From: Paracoccaceae bacterium
GTDB lineage: Bacteria > Pseudomonadota > Alphaproteobacteria > Rhodobacterales > Rhodobacteraceae
Assembly (NCBI GenBank): GCA_021775315.1
Contig: JAJFIC010000052.1
Span: 1 to 64,000 of the forward strand
DNA length: 64,000 nt
Direction: 5' to 3'
A model generated the notes under the pieces. That model ran no database searches, was not told the DNA's origin, and saw nothing but the letters and a program-made list of their open reading frames with translations. This document shows, in pieces, positions 25,091 through 34,136 of this stretch. The stretch's first letter is position 1, and each line of letters starts with the position of its first letter. A program made the position numbers and the translations under genes.

Positions 25091-26413
25091 ATGGACATGC
25101 GTGAACAAAACCAGCCGAAACGGCCTCGTCTCAAAGTTCTGCTGATTGCTGAGGCTGCAAATCCCGAATGGGTCAGTGTGCCGCTGGTGGGGTGGTCACT
25201 TGCCGTGGCTTTGCGTGAATTTGCCGAGGTGCATATCCTGACCCAGATCCGCAATCGGGATGCGTTTTTACGAGCTGGCATGATTGAGGGCAAGGATTTC
25301 ACAGCGATTGATTCCGAGTCCTTTGCCCGCCCCCTATGGAAGCTGGGCGATCGTTTGAAAATGGGTGAAGGCAAGGGTTGGACGGCGTTGCAGGCGGTCA
25401 GCGCGGCTTCGTATCTTTATTTCGAACGTCTGGTCTGGAAACAGTTCGGGCCACGCATTGCCGCCGGGGATTTTGACATTGTACACCGGGTCACCCCCCT
25501 TAGCCCAACCGCGATCAGCCCGCTTGCCAAAAAGTGCAAAAGGGCCGGTGTGCCGTTCGTATTGGGGCCGCTCAACGGGGGTGTGCCTTGGCCGAAAGGG
25601 TTCGATTCCGAACGCCGCCGAGAACGCGAATGGTTGTCTTATATTCGCAATGTTTACAAGGCGTTGCCGGGGCGGCGGGCCATGTTGCGCAGTGCCGCAG
25701 CGATCCTTGTCGGGTCGCGCCATACCCAAAGCGAAATCCCTGATTATGCGCGCCACAAATGTGCCTACATCCCGGAAAATGGCATAGACCCGGCGCGGTT
25801 TTCTAAGATTGCAAAGCCCGCGACCGGGGTTCTGCGGGCCTGTTTTATCGGTCGCTTGGTGCCCTATAAAGGCCCTGATATGTTGCTTGAGGCGGCAATG
25901 CCTTTGCTTAAAAGCGGGCAGTTGACGCTTGATATCATGGGAGACGGCCCGATGATGACGACCTTGCAGGCGCAGATTGATGCGGCGGGTGTTGGTGCGC
26001 AGGTGCGTCTGCACGGCTGGATTGCGCATCAAGCGGTGCAGGATATTGCGGCAAGCTGTCATTTGCTGGCCTTTCCATCAGTGCGCGAATTTGGTGGCGG
26101 CGTCGTGCTAGAGGCAATGGCGCTTGGTGTGACGCCGTTGATTGTGGACTACGCCGGACCGGGCGAGTTGGTCGTGCCGGGGGTTGGTTTCAAAGTTCCG
26201 ATTGGCACAAGAGCGCAGATTATCGCGGGCTTTCAGGCCGAGCTTACGCGGTTGGCAAATGATCCGACGATCCTGCGCGATACCGGTCAGGCGGCACGGC
26301 AGCGCGTGAACGACTATTTCACTTGGCAGAAAAAGGCCGCGCAGGTGGTGCAGGTATATGACTGGCTGTTGGCCAAAGGGGGTGCCGGTGACCCGCCTTC
26401 GTTTTTCCAATAA
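25091..26413 (+). CDS. Family 4 glycosyltransferase
   Basis: This is a 440-residue GT-B enzyme. The N-terminal half carries VPLVGWSLAVALREFAEVHI and PFVLGPLNGGVPWPKGF, a block typical of a subgroup of bacterial GT4 enzymes. The C-terminal half has FIGRLVPYKGPDMLLEA and REFGGGVVLEAMALGVTPLI, the nucleotide-sugar binding region. It starts 6 nt after the polymerase and is followed 23 nt later by the GMC oxidoreductase, so it is part of the same transcript. It should add one sugar to the growing repeat in the cytoplasm. Confidence 0.88.
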   Translation: MDMREQNQPKRPRLKVLLIAEAANPEWVSVPLVGWSLAVALREFAEVHILTQIRNRDAFLRAGMIEGKDFTAIDSESFARPLWKLGDRLKMGEGKGWTALQAVSAASYLYFERLVWKQFGPRIAAGDFDIVHRVTPLSPTAISPLAKKCKRAGVPFVLGPLNGGVPWPKGFDSERRREREWLSYIRNVYKALPGRRAMLRSAAAILVGSRHTQSEIPDYARHKCAYIPENGIDPARFSKIAKPATGVLRACFIGRLVPYKGPDMLLEAAMPLLKSGQLTLDIMGDGPMMTTLQAQIDAAGVGAQVRLHGWIAHQAVQDIAASCHLLAFPSVREFGGGVVLEAMALGVTPLIVDYAGPGELVVPGVGFKVPIGTRAQIIAGFQAELTRLANDPTILRDTGQAARQRVNDYFTWQKKAAQVVQVYDWLLAKGGAGDPPSFFQ

Positions 26414-26436
26414 CATTAAAAAGGGTGCACGTTCAG

Positions 26437-28005
26437 ATGATTGAGGATGTCCTGAACAGAACCTGGGATGTAATTGTCATTGGCACCGGCATCGGCGGTG
26501 GCACCATCGGGCGTCAGCTGGCGGAAAGCGGCGCTTCGGTGTTGTTCCTTGAAAAAGGCCCCACGGGCGTTCGGGCTGAACAACAAAAGCTGGATGATGA
26601 GGTTTATGACCCGACCGCCCGCACCATTCGGGGCTTCTGGCCAAAACCGATGAAGGCAAAGGTCAATGGGCGGCTGATGGATTTCTTTGGCCCAATCGGG
26701 GCGGGCGTTGGCGGCTCGTCCGTTTTTTACGCAGCGTCGCTTGAGCGGCCCGAGCGGCATGATCTGGACAGCAAGTCAAACCCATGGCCGGTCAATTATG
26801 ACAGTTTCCGGCCGTTTTTTGACACGGCTGAACAGATGTATCAGGTTGCGGGGCATCCCGATCCGCTAAGTGATGAGCCAACCGCGCCGCTGATTGATCC
26901 GCCGGATCAGATCAAGGGCGATCACCAATTGGCGCAGGCGTTCCGGGCAAAAGGGCTGCACCCCTATTACGGCCATCTGGGCGTGCGGTTCTTGCCGGGG
27001 TGCAAAAATTGTTTGGGCTTCAAATGCCCGCGCGCGTGCAAAATGGATGGCAGGTCAGCCGGGGTTGAACCGGCTTTGGCGACGGGCAATGCCGCCCTGC
27101 TTGATCTTTGCGACGTGCGCGCGCTGAAAGGGGCCGGTGATCAGATCAGCCATGTCGAGGCCGTCAGAAATGGTGTTACCCTGAAATTGACGGCCAAAAC
27201 CTATATTTTGGCGGCGGGGGCACTGTCGTCGCCAAGGCTGTTGCTGGCTTCAGCCTCAGCAGAATGGCCTGCTGGATGTGCCAATTCATCAGGTCTGGTC
27301 GGGCGCAATCTGATGTTCCATCTGACCGAAATGTTTGCGCTTTGGCCGGGCAAGGCATTTGCGCCAAGTGGAGCCAGTAAATCCATTGCGCTGCGCGATC
27401 TGTATCGGGTCAAGGAACAGCGGTTCGGCTTGATACAAGCCATGGGGATCGAGGCCTCGTATGGCGAGATCGTGCATTATCTGAACACTATGTTTGACCG
27501 GTCAATCTTACGGAAACTTAAGCCGCTGCGCCAGTTCACCAGAATTCCCGCGCTGATCGCAACCCGACTGTTTGGCAAGGCAAAGGTGTTCGCGGGTATA
27601 CTGGAAGACCTGCCTTACGCTGACAATCGTGTGTTGCTTGACGCTGACGACCTTGATGTTTTGCGGTTTGAATACGAAATGGCGCCCGAACTGATCGCCC
27701 GGCATCAGGCGTTTCGCCGGGCGATAAAAGTCGCGTTTCGCGGTCACCGCATGGCCTTTCTGAACAAGCAGCCCGAGCTGAATTTCGGCCATCCTTGCGG
27801 GACGCTCAAATTCGGCGATGACGCGAAAACCAGTGTGTTGAACCGTGATTGCCGGGCGCATGAGGTGCGTAATCTTTATGTGGTTGATGCGTCGTTCATG
27901 CCAAGTTCAACGGGCGTCAATCCCAGCCTGACCATCGCGGCAAACGCTGTAAGAGTGGCGCAAAGCGTGCTTGTCGACCTAAAAACCGGGGTAAATCATG
28001 AGTGA
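26437..28005 (+). CDS. GMC-family FAD oxidoreductase with a four-cysteine motif
   Basis: This enzyme has about 522 residues. The N-terminal VIVIGTGIGGGTIGRQLAE is the dinucleotide-binding G-x-G-x-x-G and binds FAD. The C-terminal part has H452 in FGHPCGT and SSTGVNPSLTIAANAVR, characteristic of glucose-methanol-choline oxidoreductases. C189, C192, C197 and C201 form C-x2-C-x4-C-x3-C, a cluster-like motif found in some bacterial members. The ATG at 26437 has AAAGGG 12 nt upstream; a GTG at 26425 is too close to that site. It overlaps the SDR gene by 8 nt. The pair may oxidise or epimerise a sugar residue of the polymer. Confidence 0.85.
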   Translation: MIEDVLNRTWDVIVIGTGIGGGTIGRQLAESGASVLFLEKGPTGVRAEQQKLDDEVYDPTARTIRGFWPKPMKAKVNGRLMDFFGPIGAGVGGSSVFYAASLERPERHDLDSKSNPWPVNYDSFRPFFDTAEQMYQVAGHPDPLSDEPTAPLIDPPDQIKGDHQLAQAFRAKGLHPYYGHLGVRFLPGCKNCLGFKCPRACKMDGRSAGVEPALATGNAALLDLCDVRALKGAGDQISHVEAVRNGVTLKLTAKTYILAAGALSSPRLLLASASAEWPAGCANSSGLVGRNLMFHLTEMFALWPGKAFAPSGASKSIALRDLYRVKEQRFGLIQAMGIEASYGEIVHYLNTMFDRSILRKLKPLRQFTRIPALIATRLFGKAKVFAGILEDLPYADNRVLLDADDLDVLRFEYEMAPELIARHQAFRRAIKVAFRGHRMAFLNKQPELNFGHPCGTLKFGDDAKTSVLNRDCRAHEVRNLYVVDASFMPSSTGVNPSLTIAANAVRVAQSVLVDLKTGVNHE

Positions 28006-28783
28006 AGCAGACCAGATAATGCGTGCAGGCGTCGCGGTAGTGACCGGGGCCGGATCAGGGCTTGGCCGGGCGCTGGCGATTGGATTGACCCGCGCGGGCA
28101 TGCGGGTCGTTGGCTTTGGCCGCCGGGCCGGGCCATTGGCACAGACAGCTAAGCAATCTGAAATCGGGAAATTCAGCGCCATGGTTGTTGATGTATCTGA
28201 CGCTAATTCGGTGGCGCAAGCCTTTGAAACCATTGCCAACGACATTGGGCCGGTGACGATCCTGATCAACAACGCCGCCGTCTTTCCCAGACGGGATTTT
28301 CTAGATGAAACACCGGAAACTTTCATGGACAGCGTGGCGATAAATCTTGGCGGTGTTGTCGCCTGTACGGATGCGGCCCTTGGACAAATGACCAAAACCG
28401 GCGTCGGGCGGATCATGACGGTGTCTACATTTGCTGATGTCGCCCCGGTTAGTGGCAGTGCCGCTTATTCTGTGTCTAAAGGGGCCGTCAGAGTATTCAA
28501 TCGCGCGCTGATTGCCGACATTGCTGATCGTTTGCCAGACATTGTTGTCAACGAATGGATGCCGGGGATGTTGGCCACAGAAATGGGCATCAAAGACGGT
28601 CTTGATCCGGCAATATCGGCCAAATGGGGCGCCAAACTGGCCTTGTGGCACGATCCGGCGCTAACGGGGTCGGTTTTTGAACGGGATGTTGAGGTTTTGC
28701 CGCCGCGTTCGCTTAAACGTCGTTTGGTTGACATGCTGTTGCTGCGCAAACCAAAACCCGCGCGGTATCTTGGCGGGGCTTAA
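27998..28783 (+). CDS. Short-chain dehydrogenase/reductase
   Basis: This 261-residue classical SDR has TGAGSGLGRALAIG for NAD(P), NNAAVFPR for the N-N-A-A region, a catalytic serine in MTVSTFADV and YSVSK for the Y-x3-K pair. It overlaps the GMC oxidoreductase gene by 8 nt, so the two proteins are made together and may act in sequence on a sugar or lipid intermediate. Its TAA shares a TTAA tetranucleotide with the stop of the convergent WecG/TagA-type gene. The substrate cannot be inferred from sequence. Confidence 0.88.
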   Translation: MSEADQIMRAGVAVVTGAGSGLGRALAIGLTRAGMRVVGFGRRAGPLAQTAKQSEIGKFSAMVVDVSDANSVAQAFETIANDIGPVTILINNAAVFPRRDFLDETPETFMDSVAINLGGVVACTDAALGQMTKTGVGRIMTVSTFADVAPVSGSAAYSVSKGAVRVFNRALIADIADRLPDIVVNEWMPGMLATEMGIKDGLDPAISAKWGAKLALWHDPALTGSVFERDVEVLPPRSLKRRLVDMLLLRKPKPARYLGGA

Positions 28784-29532
28784 CCCCCGCGCTGGCGCAA
28801 AGCGGCGATGGCTTGCCCCGGCAAGATCAATACCGAGCGCACATATCGTGGCCCCAACCTGACGGGATTATGTGCCAGCCGCCAAAGCCATTCGAGCGTT
28901 AGTTTGCGTATCCAATGGGGCGCGCGCACCTGATCGCCGGACAGAAAATCAAGCCCGGCACCGATTGACACAAAGCCAACACCGGGGCAGATGGCGCGAC
29001 CTCGGGCGGCGAATATTTCTTGCTTGGGTGCCCCGAGTGCCAGAAAACACAGACGTGCGTCTGATGTTTGCAGCCGCGACAGGATTTCGGCAGCTTCAGC
29101 GCCCTCGGGGTCAAAGCCAAACGCGGGCGCGATCTTTAGGGAAATTTTAAGGTTTTGGTTGCGCGCCAGCAGGGTTTCCGCCGCCTTTTCCAACGCCTTT
29201 TCTGTACTGCCAATCAGGGCAATATCATGCGCCGATACCGCTGCCAGATCAGCAAGCGTCACAACCAGATCCGACCCCGGCAACAACGCCACAGGTTTAC
29301 CTGCAACACGTGACAGCCAGACAATCGGGTTGCCATCGGCCACGACAATATCATGGGCTGCATAGGCCTTCAGGAAGGCGTCTGAGCGTGACAGCTTTAC
29401 CAGATGATCAAGGTTTATGGTCGCCAAAGCAAAGCCGGTGCCTTGGGCGAAGTGCTTGGAAACGCGGTCAAGCAAGGCCTCTTTGGTCGCGACGTTCACC
29501 TTTATCACCTGTGCGCCAAAACGAAATTGCAC
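28780..29532 (-). CDS. WecG/TagA/CpsF-family (GT26) glycosyltransferase
   Basis: This is an enzyme of about 250 residues. It shows VVADGNPIVWLSR, LALGAPKQEIF, VGFVSIGAGLDFLSG and QVRAPHWIRKLTLEWLWRL, the full set of signature blocks of the WecG/TagA family, which transfers ManNAc-type or other sugars to lipid-linked acceptors. I choose the GTG at 29532, because GGAGAG lies 6 nt upstream and it gives MQFRFGAQVIKV. A TTG at 29556 would lengthen it by 8 residues without such a site. It is the only minus-strand gene between 5630 and 37081, convergent with the SDR and divergent from the oxidoreductase. Confidence 0.9.
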   Translation of the reverse strand: MQFRFGAQVIKVNVATKEALLDRVSKHFAQGTGFALATINLDHLVKLSRSDAFLKAYAAHDIVVADGNPIVWLSRVAGKPVALLPGSDLVVTLADLAAVSAHDIALIGSTEKALEKAAETLLARNQNLKISLKIAPAFGFDPEGAEAAEILSRLQTSDARLCFLALGAPKQEIFAARGRAICPGVGFVSIGAGLDFLSGDQVRAPHWIRKLTLEWLWRLAHNPVRLGPRYVRSVLILPGQAIAALRQRGG

Positions 29533-29671
29533 TTTGTGCTCTCCAACCTGTCTCAACCGCTTTCGGGGCCGTTAGGGCAATTCATAACACGGTTTTTCCT
29601 TGGGGCCAGTTGCCTTTTTGCCATTGCGCAATTCACCACATTCAGCGGCTAAAAAACGCCACAATCTGCGG

Positions 29672-29677
29672 TATAAT
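29672..29677 (+). promoter_or_regulatory. Putative -10 box for the oxidoreductase operon
   Basis: TATAAT occurs 47 nt before the ATG at 29725, in the 192-nt gap between divergent genes. I see no good -35. It would start the transcript covering 29725 to 36259, and possibly the ATPase gene after it. Confidence 0.4.
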
Positions 29678-29724
29678 TTACCCACAAACAAAAAAGAACG
29701 AGTGAACGAAATCAAGGGGCTGAG

Positions 29725-30846
29725 ATGAGCGCGGTTTCCATCATCGGATGTGGTTTTGTTGCCGACCTCTATATGCGGTCATTGGCAACGTTTCCGGCTG
29801 TTCAGGTGGTGGCGGTTTTTGACCGGGACGCGGCGCGGTGCCGGGCGTTCTGCAAATTCTGGAACCTGAAACCAAGTGGGTCGCTGACCGAGTTCTTTGC
29901 CAGCCAGCCCAAGGGCACGCTGGTTTTGAACCTGACAAATCCCGGAGTGCATTTTGAGGTTAACAAAACCTGCCTTGAAAATGGCTTTCATGTTTATTCC
30001 GAAAAACCGCTGGCCATGTCGATGGACGAGGCAAAGGCGTTGCACATACTTGCGGCGGACGCCGATCTGTTGCTGGCATCCGCCCCGTGCAGCGTGCTGG
30101 GCGAAGCGGCACAAACGCTGGGTCATGCGATCCGCAGCGGCGTTGCCGGTAAACCCCGGCTGATCTATGCGGAACTTGACGACGGATTTGTACCACAGGC
30201 CCCTTTCGCGGATTGGACCAGCGAATCCGGTGCATCCTGGCCGTGGCGTGACGAATTTCAGGTTGGTTGTACCTTGGAACATGCGGGCTATTACCTGACA
30301 TGGCTGATCGCGTTTTTCGGGTCGGTGACGCGGGTTGTGGCATCCTCGACTCAGGTGTTGGGCGACAAAGGTGATGGCGGAACCACGCCAGATTTTTCTA
30401 CCGCAACCTTATTTTTTGAAGATGGACCGGTGGCGCGATTAACCTGTTCGATCATAGCGCCGCATAACCACGAGATAAAAGTGATCGGTGATGCGGGCGT
30501 ATTGCGACTAAAGCGGGCTTGGCACAACACTGCTGCCGTCAGGTTTCACCGAAGGTTCACCTTGCGACGCCGCCTGATGGAGCATCCATTGGGGAAGCGG
30601 TTGCGACTAAAGGGTGAAACGCACCCCAAGGTTGGGCGACGTGGTGCTGCGGCAATGAACTTTGCGCTCGGCCCGATGGAGTTGTTGTCTGCGATTGCCG
30701 AAAACCGCCAACCACGCCTGACCTCGGAATTTGCGCTGCATCTGAATGAGGTCACGCTTGCCATACAGAACTCTGGCAACAGCACCGGCGCGCAAGTCAT
30801 GGAAACCCGCTGTTCACCGATGGAGCCGATGCCATGGGCAATGTAG
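29725..30846 (+). CDS. Gfo/Idh/MocA-family oxidoreductase
   Basis: This is a 373-residue NAD(P)-dependent enzyme. SIIGCGFVADLYMRSL forms the nucleotide-binding turn, and YSEKPLAMSMDEAKAL holds the catalytic E-K-P lysine. The C-terminal half is the alpha/beta substrate domain. Such proteins oxidise or reduce nucleotide sugars, for example in making amino or deoxy sugars. The ATG follows AAGGGG, and the stop overlaps the next epimerase gene by 13 nt. The same pairing of domains recurs as a fused protein at 34133. Confidence 0.87.
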   Translation: MSAVSIIGCGFVADLYMRSLATFPAVQVVAVFDRDAARCRAFCKFWNLKPSGSLTEFFASQPKGTLVLNLTNPGVHFEVNKTCLENGFHVYSEKPLAMSMDEAKALHILAADADLLLASAPCSVLGEAAQTLGHAIRSGVAGKPRLIYAELDDGFVPQAPFADWTSESGASWPWRDEFQVGCTLEHAGYYLTWLIAFFGSVTRVVASSTQVLGDKGDGGTTPDFSTATLFFEDGPVARLTCSIIAPHNHEIKVIGDAGVLRLKRAWHNTAAVRFHRRFTLRRRLMEHPLGKRLRLKGETHPKVGRRGAAAMNFALGPMELLSAIAENRQPRLTSEFALHLNEVTLAIQNSGNSTGAQVMETRCSPMEPMPWAM

Positions 30847-31871
30847 CGGAACATAAGGTCATCGCGATCACCGGGGCCGCAGGATATATCGGCAGGCACA
30901 CATTGGCACAAGCGCGCGTTCGTGGGCTGCACGTGGTGGCGATTGTGCGCGATAGCCTCCATTTGCCGGAAAGCTGGCGCAATGATGCGGGTGTTGAGGT
31001 GGTAGTTTGCGATTTGGCGCAGGCCGATGCCGCACAGATATTGACGCACGCTCTGAAAGGCACCCATGCCATCATTCACGCCGCCGGTGCCATGTCAGGC
31101 GATGTCGCGGTTCAGCAACGTGATACTTTGGCCGGGACGACGCAATTGTTGGAGGCTGTGGCTGCATTAGGCACAGAGGCGCCAAAACTGATTCATGTCA
31201 GTTCGATGGCGGTGTACGGCTATGACGGTGCTTCGGTCGGGGATTTGGTGGACGAAAACACACCCTTGGTGTCCAATCCTACTGCGCGTGATATCTATTG
31301 CCAGACCAAGCTGGCGCAAGAAGATTTGGTGCGCCGCACAGCCGCGCGCGAAGGTTTGAATTTGATCGTTTTGCGCCCCGGTGCGGTGTTCGGCCCCGAT
31401 CGCCTTTGGAGCAGCCATCTGGGTGTAGCCGTCGGGCCTTTGCTGGTGCGGTTTGGCACTGCGGGGCAGGTGCCTGTTTGCTTTGTGCAAAATTGCGCGA
31501 CGGCCTTGGTTTTGGCTGCACTTTGGGACAGAAATCATCCCGGTGAGTCCATTCTAAACGTCATCGACACAGTGCTACCGGATCGCGGCCAGTACCTGAA
31601 GGCACTTGGGCAATCCGGCTGGCCCCGGATAACGGTATCGCTGCCGCTGCCATTGGTTCTGCTGATCGGGCGGATGCTGTCGTATATTCCCGGACTAGGT
31701 GGCAGGTTGCCCGGCGTCCTGCGCCCGGCTGAACTGCGCGCCCGCATGTTGCCCGTGCGTTTTAGCAATGCACAGGCCCGCGCCTGTCTTGACTGGTCAC
31801 CCGATCCTGTCTTTGGCGCGGCATTTTCAAGCGCGGTTGCGCAATCTGAACCGGGGCGCGCGCATGGCTGA
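30834..31871 (+). CDS. NAD-dependent epimerase/dehydratase (extended SDR)
   Basis: This 345-residue extended SDR has ITGAAGYIGRHTLAQA as the G-x2-G-x2-G cofactor loop, HVSSMAVYGYDG with the catalytic serine and IYCQTKLAQE with Y-x3-K. It probably converts a nucleotide-linked or lipid-linked sugar for the exopolysaccharide. The ATG lies inside the last codons of the oxidoreductase gene, and its own stop overlaps the next glycosyltransferase by 8 nt, so translation is tightly coupled. The exact reaction cannot be named from sequence. Confidence 0.87.
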   Translation: MGNVAEHKVIAITGAAGYIGRHTLAQARVRGLHVVAIVRDSLHLPESWRNDAGVEVVVCDLAQADAAQILTHALKGTHAIIHAAGAMSGDVAVQQRDTLAGTTQLLEAVAALGTEAPKLIHVSSMAVYGYDGASVGDLVDENTPLVSNPTARDIYCQTKLAQEDLVRRTAAREGLNLIVLRPGAVFGPDRLWSSHLGVAVGPLLVRFGTAGQVPVCFVQNCATALVLAALWDRNHPGESILNVIDTVLPDRGQYLKALGQSGWPRITVSLPLPLVLLIGRMLSYIPGLGGRLPGVLRPAELRARMLPVRFSNAQARACLDWSPDPVFGAAFSSAVAQSEPGRAHG

Positions 31872-33162
31872 CAAACACGCCTTTGGCCCGGTGGCCTATC
31901 TGACAGGCGAGTATCCCCGTGCCACAGATACGTTTATTCAGCGTGAGGTCGCGGGTTTACGGGGCCTTGGCCACAAGGTTTTGACCTGTTCGATCCGCAA
32001 AACCAGCATTGATCATCTGGTCGGTGACGAACAAAGAACCGAGGCTGCGAATACGTTTTACATCCTGAATGCTGCGCGGTCGCCTGTGCGATTGTTGCTG
32101 GCTTTAGTGGCGGCTCTGTTTCGCGCACCGGGGCGGTTTTTCAGCACACTTGCGCTCGCCAGCCAAACCAGCGCACCGGGTGTACGCGCCCGGTTGTACC
32201 AACTGTTCTATTTTGTCGAGGCGGTGATGCTTGCCGATCATCTGCGCCGCAATCGCGTTACGCATCTTCACAATCATATCGCCACCGCCAGCTGTTCAGT
32301 CGCGATGCTTGCCAGCCGGCTGAGCGGTATTCCTTACAGTTTCACGCTGCACGGTCCTGACATCTTTTTTGAACCGCATCGTTGGCGGTTGGATGCCAAG
32401 ATCGCCAATGCCAGCTTTGTGGCCTGCATCAGCAACTATTGCCGCTCGCAAGCGATGATATTTTCCAAGCCGTCGGATTGGTCAAAACTGCATATCGTTC
32501 ATTGCGGGGTCGATCCGGCGCGTTATGTCAGCAACGATGCGGATGCGAGGCGCAAGGGCAAGCGGCTGTTGTTTGTCGGTCGCTTGGCGGCGGTCAAAGG
32601 CCTGCCTGTGCTGTTTTCCGTCTTGGGTAAGCTTCGGGAGGGTCACCCCGATCTGCACCTGACGCTGGTTGGCGACGGGCCGGAACGAAAGGATTTGGCG
32701 CAACAGGTGCAGGACTTGGGGCTTGCCGATTGCGTGACATTTGCCGGGTATCGCTCGCAAACCGAGGTCGCCGATCTGCTGGGTGAAACGGACATCCTGA
32801 TCTTGCCGAGCTTTGCCGAAGGCGTGCCGGTGGTACTGATGGAGGCTATGGCGGCGACCGTCCCTGTAATCACGACGCAAATCGCGGGTATTCCCGAACT
32901 GGTCGAGGATGGCATTAGCGGTGCGCTGGTGCCGCCGGGGGATGCGAATGCCTTGGCCTCACAGATTGACAAGCTGCTAGGCGACGATAAATTGCGCAAA
33001 AAGATGGGGCAGGTGGGTCGCGCCAAGGTGTTGAAAGAGTTCAATATTCATAGGGAAACCGTGTGGCTGGGGCAGATTTTGGCGGCCTACAACACCGGCG
33101 GCGCGGTCCCTCCGATCCGGCCCGCTGAATGTGGCGACGACTTGAAAGCAGGCCGCGCATGA
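31864..33162 (+). CDS. Family 4 glycosyltransferase
   Basis: This is a 432-residue GT-B enzyme. The start at 31864 gives MADKHAFGPVAYLTGEYPRA, a typical opening for exopolysaccharide GT4 enzymes (tgEYPr block). A longer in-frame ORF reaching back to 31699 would lie inside the epimerase gene and is rejected. The donor-binding half has FVGRLAAVKGLPVLF, SFAEGVPVVLMEAMAATVPV and GIPELVEDGISGALVPPGD. It overlaps its upstream neighbour by 8 nt and the downstream GT2 by 4 nt (ATGA). It should add one sugar to the lipid-linked repeat. Confidence 0.88.
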   Translation: MADKHAFGPVAYLTGEYPRATDTFIQREVAGLRGLGHKVLTCSIRKTSIDHLVGDEQRTEAANTFYILNAARSPVRLLLALVAALFRAPGRFFSTLALASQTSAPGVRARLYQLFYFVEAVMLADHLRRNRVTHLHNHIATASCSVAMLASRLSGIPYSFTLHGPDIFFEPHRWRLDAKIANASFVACISNYCRSQAMIFSKPSDWSKLHIVHCGVDPARYVSNDADARRKGKRLLFVGRLAAVKGLPVLFSVLGKLREGHPDLHLTLVGDGPERKDLAQQVQDLGLADCVTFAGYRSQTEVADLLGETDILILPSFAEGVPVVLMEAMAATVPVITTQIAGIPELVEDGISGALVPPGDANALASQIDKLLGDDKLRKKMGQVGRAKVLKEFNIHRETVWLGQILAAYNTGGAVPPIRPAECGDDLKAGRA

Positions 33163-34136
33163 CCGGGCCTGCAACACGTGCCGCAGTTGCGATCGGGCGC
33201 AACGAAGGGGCAAGGTTGGCGGCCTGTCTCGCCTCGTTAACTGCGCAATTCCAACGCGTCGTTTATGTCGACAGCAATTCCAACGATGACAGCGTTTCTG
33301 TGGCCAAAGGGCTGGGGGTTGAGGTGGTCGAACTCGATCAAAGCCAGCCAAACTCTGCCGCACGAGGTCGCAATGCCGGGTTTGAGGCGCTGCGCAACGA
33401 AGGCCTGCCAGACTATGTTCAGTTCATCGACGGTGATTGCATCATGCAGGCCGACTGGGCGCAAACGGCACTGGCAGCCTTTGCGCAGGATGACGGGTTG
33501 GGAATTGTCACCGGTTGGCGGTCTGAAGTTGATCCAACGCGCAGTGTTTACAACGCATTATGTGATTTTGAATGGCACAGACCCGCCGGGGATATTCCGG
33601 CCTGTGGAGGTGACATGATGGTCCGCAGCAGCGTTTTTGACGAAATCAATGGTTTCGATCCAACAGTGATCGCAGCGGAAGACGATGAGTTTTGCGTGCG
33701 CCTACGTGGGGCAGGGTGGCGCATTTTGCGCCTGCCAGTCGAAATGTCATTGCATGACGCGAATATGACGCGGTTCACCGAATGGTGGCAACGCGCGGTG
33801 CGCAGCGGCCACGGCTTTGCCCAGGTTGCCAGCATGCATCCCGGATATTTCGCCCCCGAACGGCGACGGGTTTTGGTTTTCGGTGCTGTCATGCCTTTGC
33901 TGGCGGCACTCGGCGCGATGTTTGCGCCTTGGATAATTGCCATTTTGATTGCACTTTATGGCATTTCCTATTGGCGCACCTTTGATGGCCTCGTTCGGGC
34001 CGGATTAGTTAGATCACAAGCCGCCCATCAGGCGGTTTTACTGGTGTTGTCGAAATTCCCGAACCTGCAGGGGATGATCATCTATGGCTGGCGGCGATTG
34101 CGTGGGCGCAAAATCAGGATAATTGAATACAAATGA
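33159..34136 (+). CDS. Family 2 glycosyltransferase with C-terminal membrane segments
   Basis: This enzyme has about 325 residues and starts at the ATG that overlaps the previous stop (ATGA). A further upstream start would run through the end of the GT4 gene. AVAIGRNEGARLAACLASL, YVDSNSNDDS and FIDGDCIMQADW provide the nucleotide-sugar site with an aspartate pair, and GGDMMVRSSVF plus EDDEFCVRLRGAGW the catalytic loop. Two hydrophobic helices near residues 240-280 anchor it in the membrane. The stop overlaps the start of the fused oxidoreductase-epimerase (ATGA). It acts in repeat-unit assembly. Confidence 0.87.
   Translation: MTGPATRAAVAIGRNEGARLAACLASLTAQFQRVVYVDSNSNDDSVSVAKGLGVEVVELDQSQPNSAARGRNAGFEALRNEGLPDYVQFIDGDCIMQADWAQTALAAFAQDDGLGIVTGWRSEVDPTRSVYNALCDFEWHRPAGDIPACGGDMMVRSSVFDEINGFDPTVIAAEDDEFCVRLRGAGWRILRLPVEMSLHDANMTRFTEWWQRAVRSGHGFAQVASMHPGYFAPERRRVLVFGAVMPLLAALGAMFAPWIIAILIALYGISYWRTFDGLVRAGLVRSQAAHQAVLLVLSKFPNLQGMIIYGWRRLRGRKIRIIEYK

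Noticed and set aside
31699-31863. Upstream extension of the GT4 gene into the epimerase gene
   Set aside because: The extension lacks family similarity, while ATG 31864 gives the conserved N-terminus and a short overlap.
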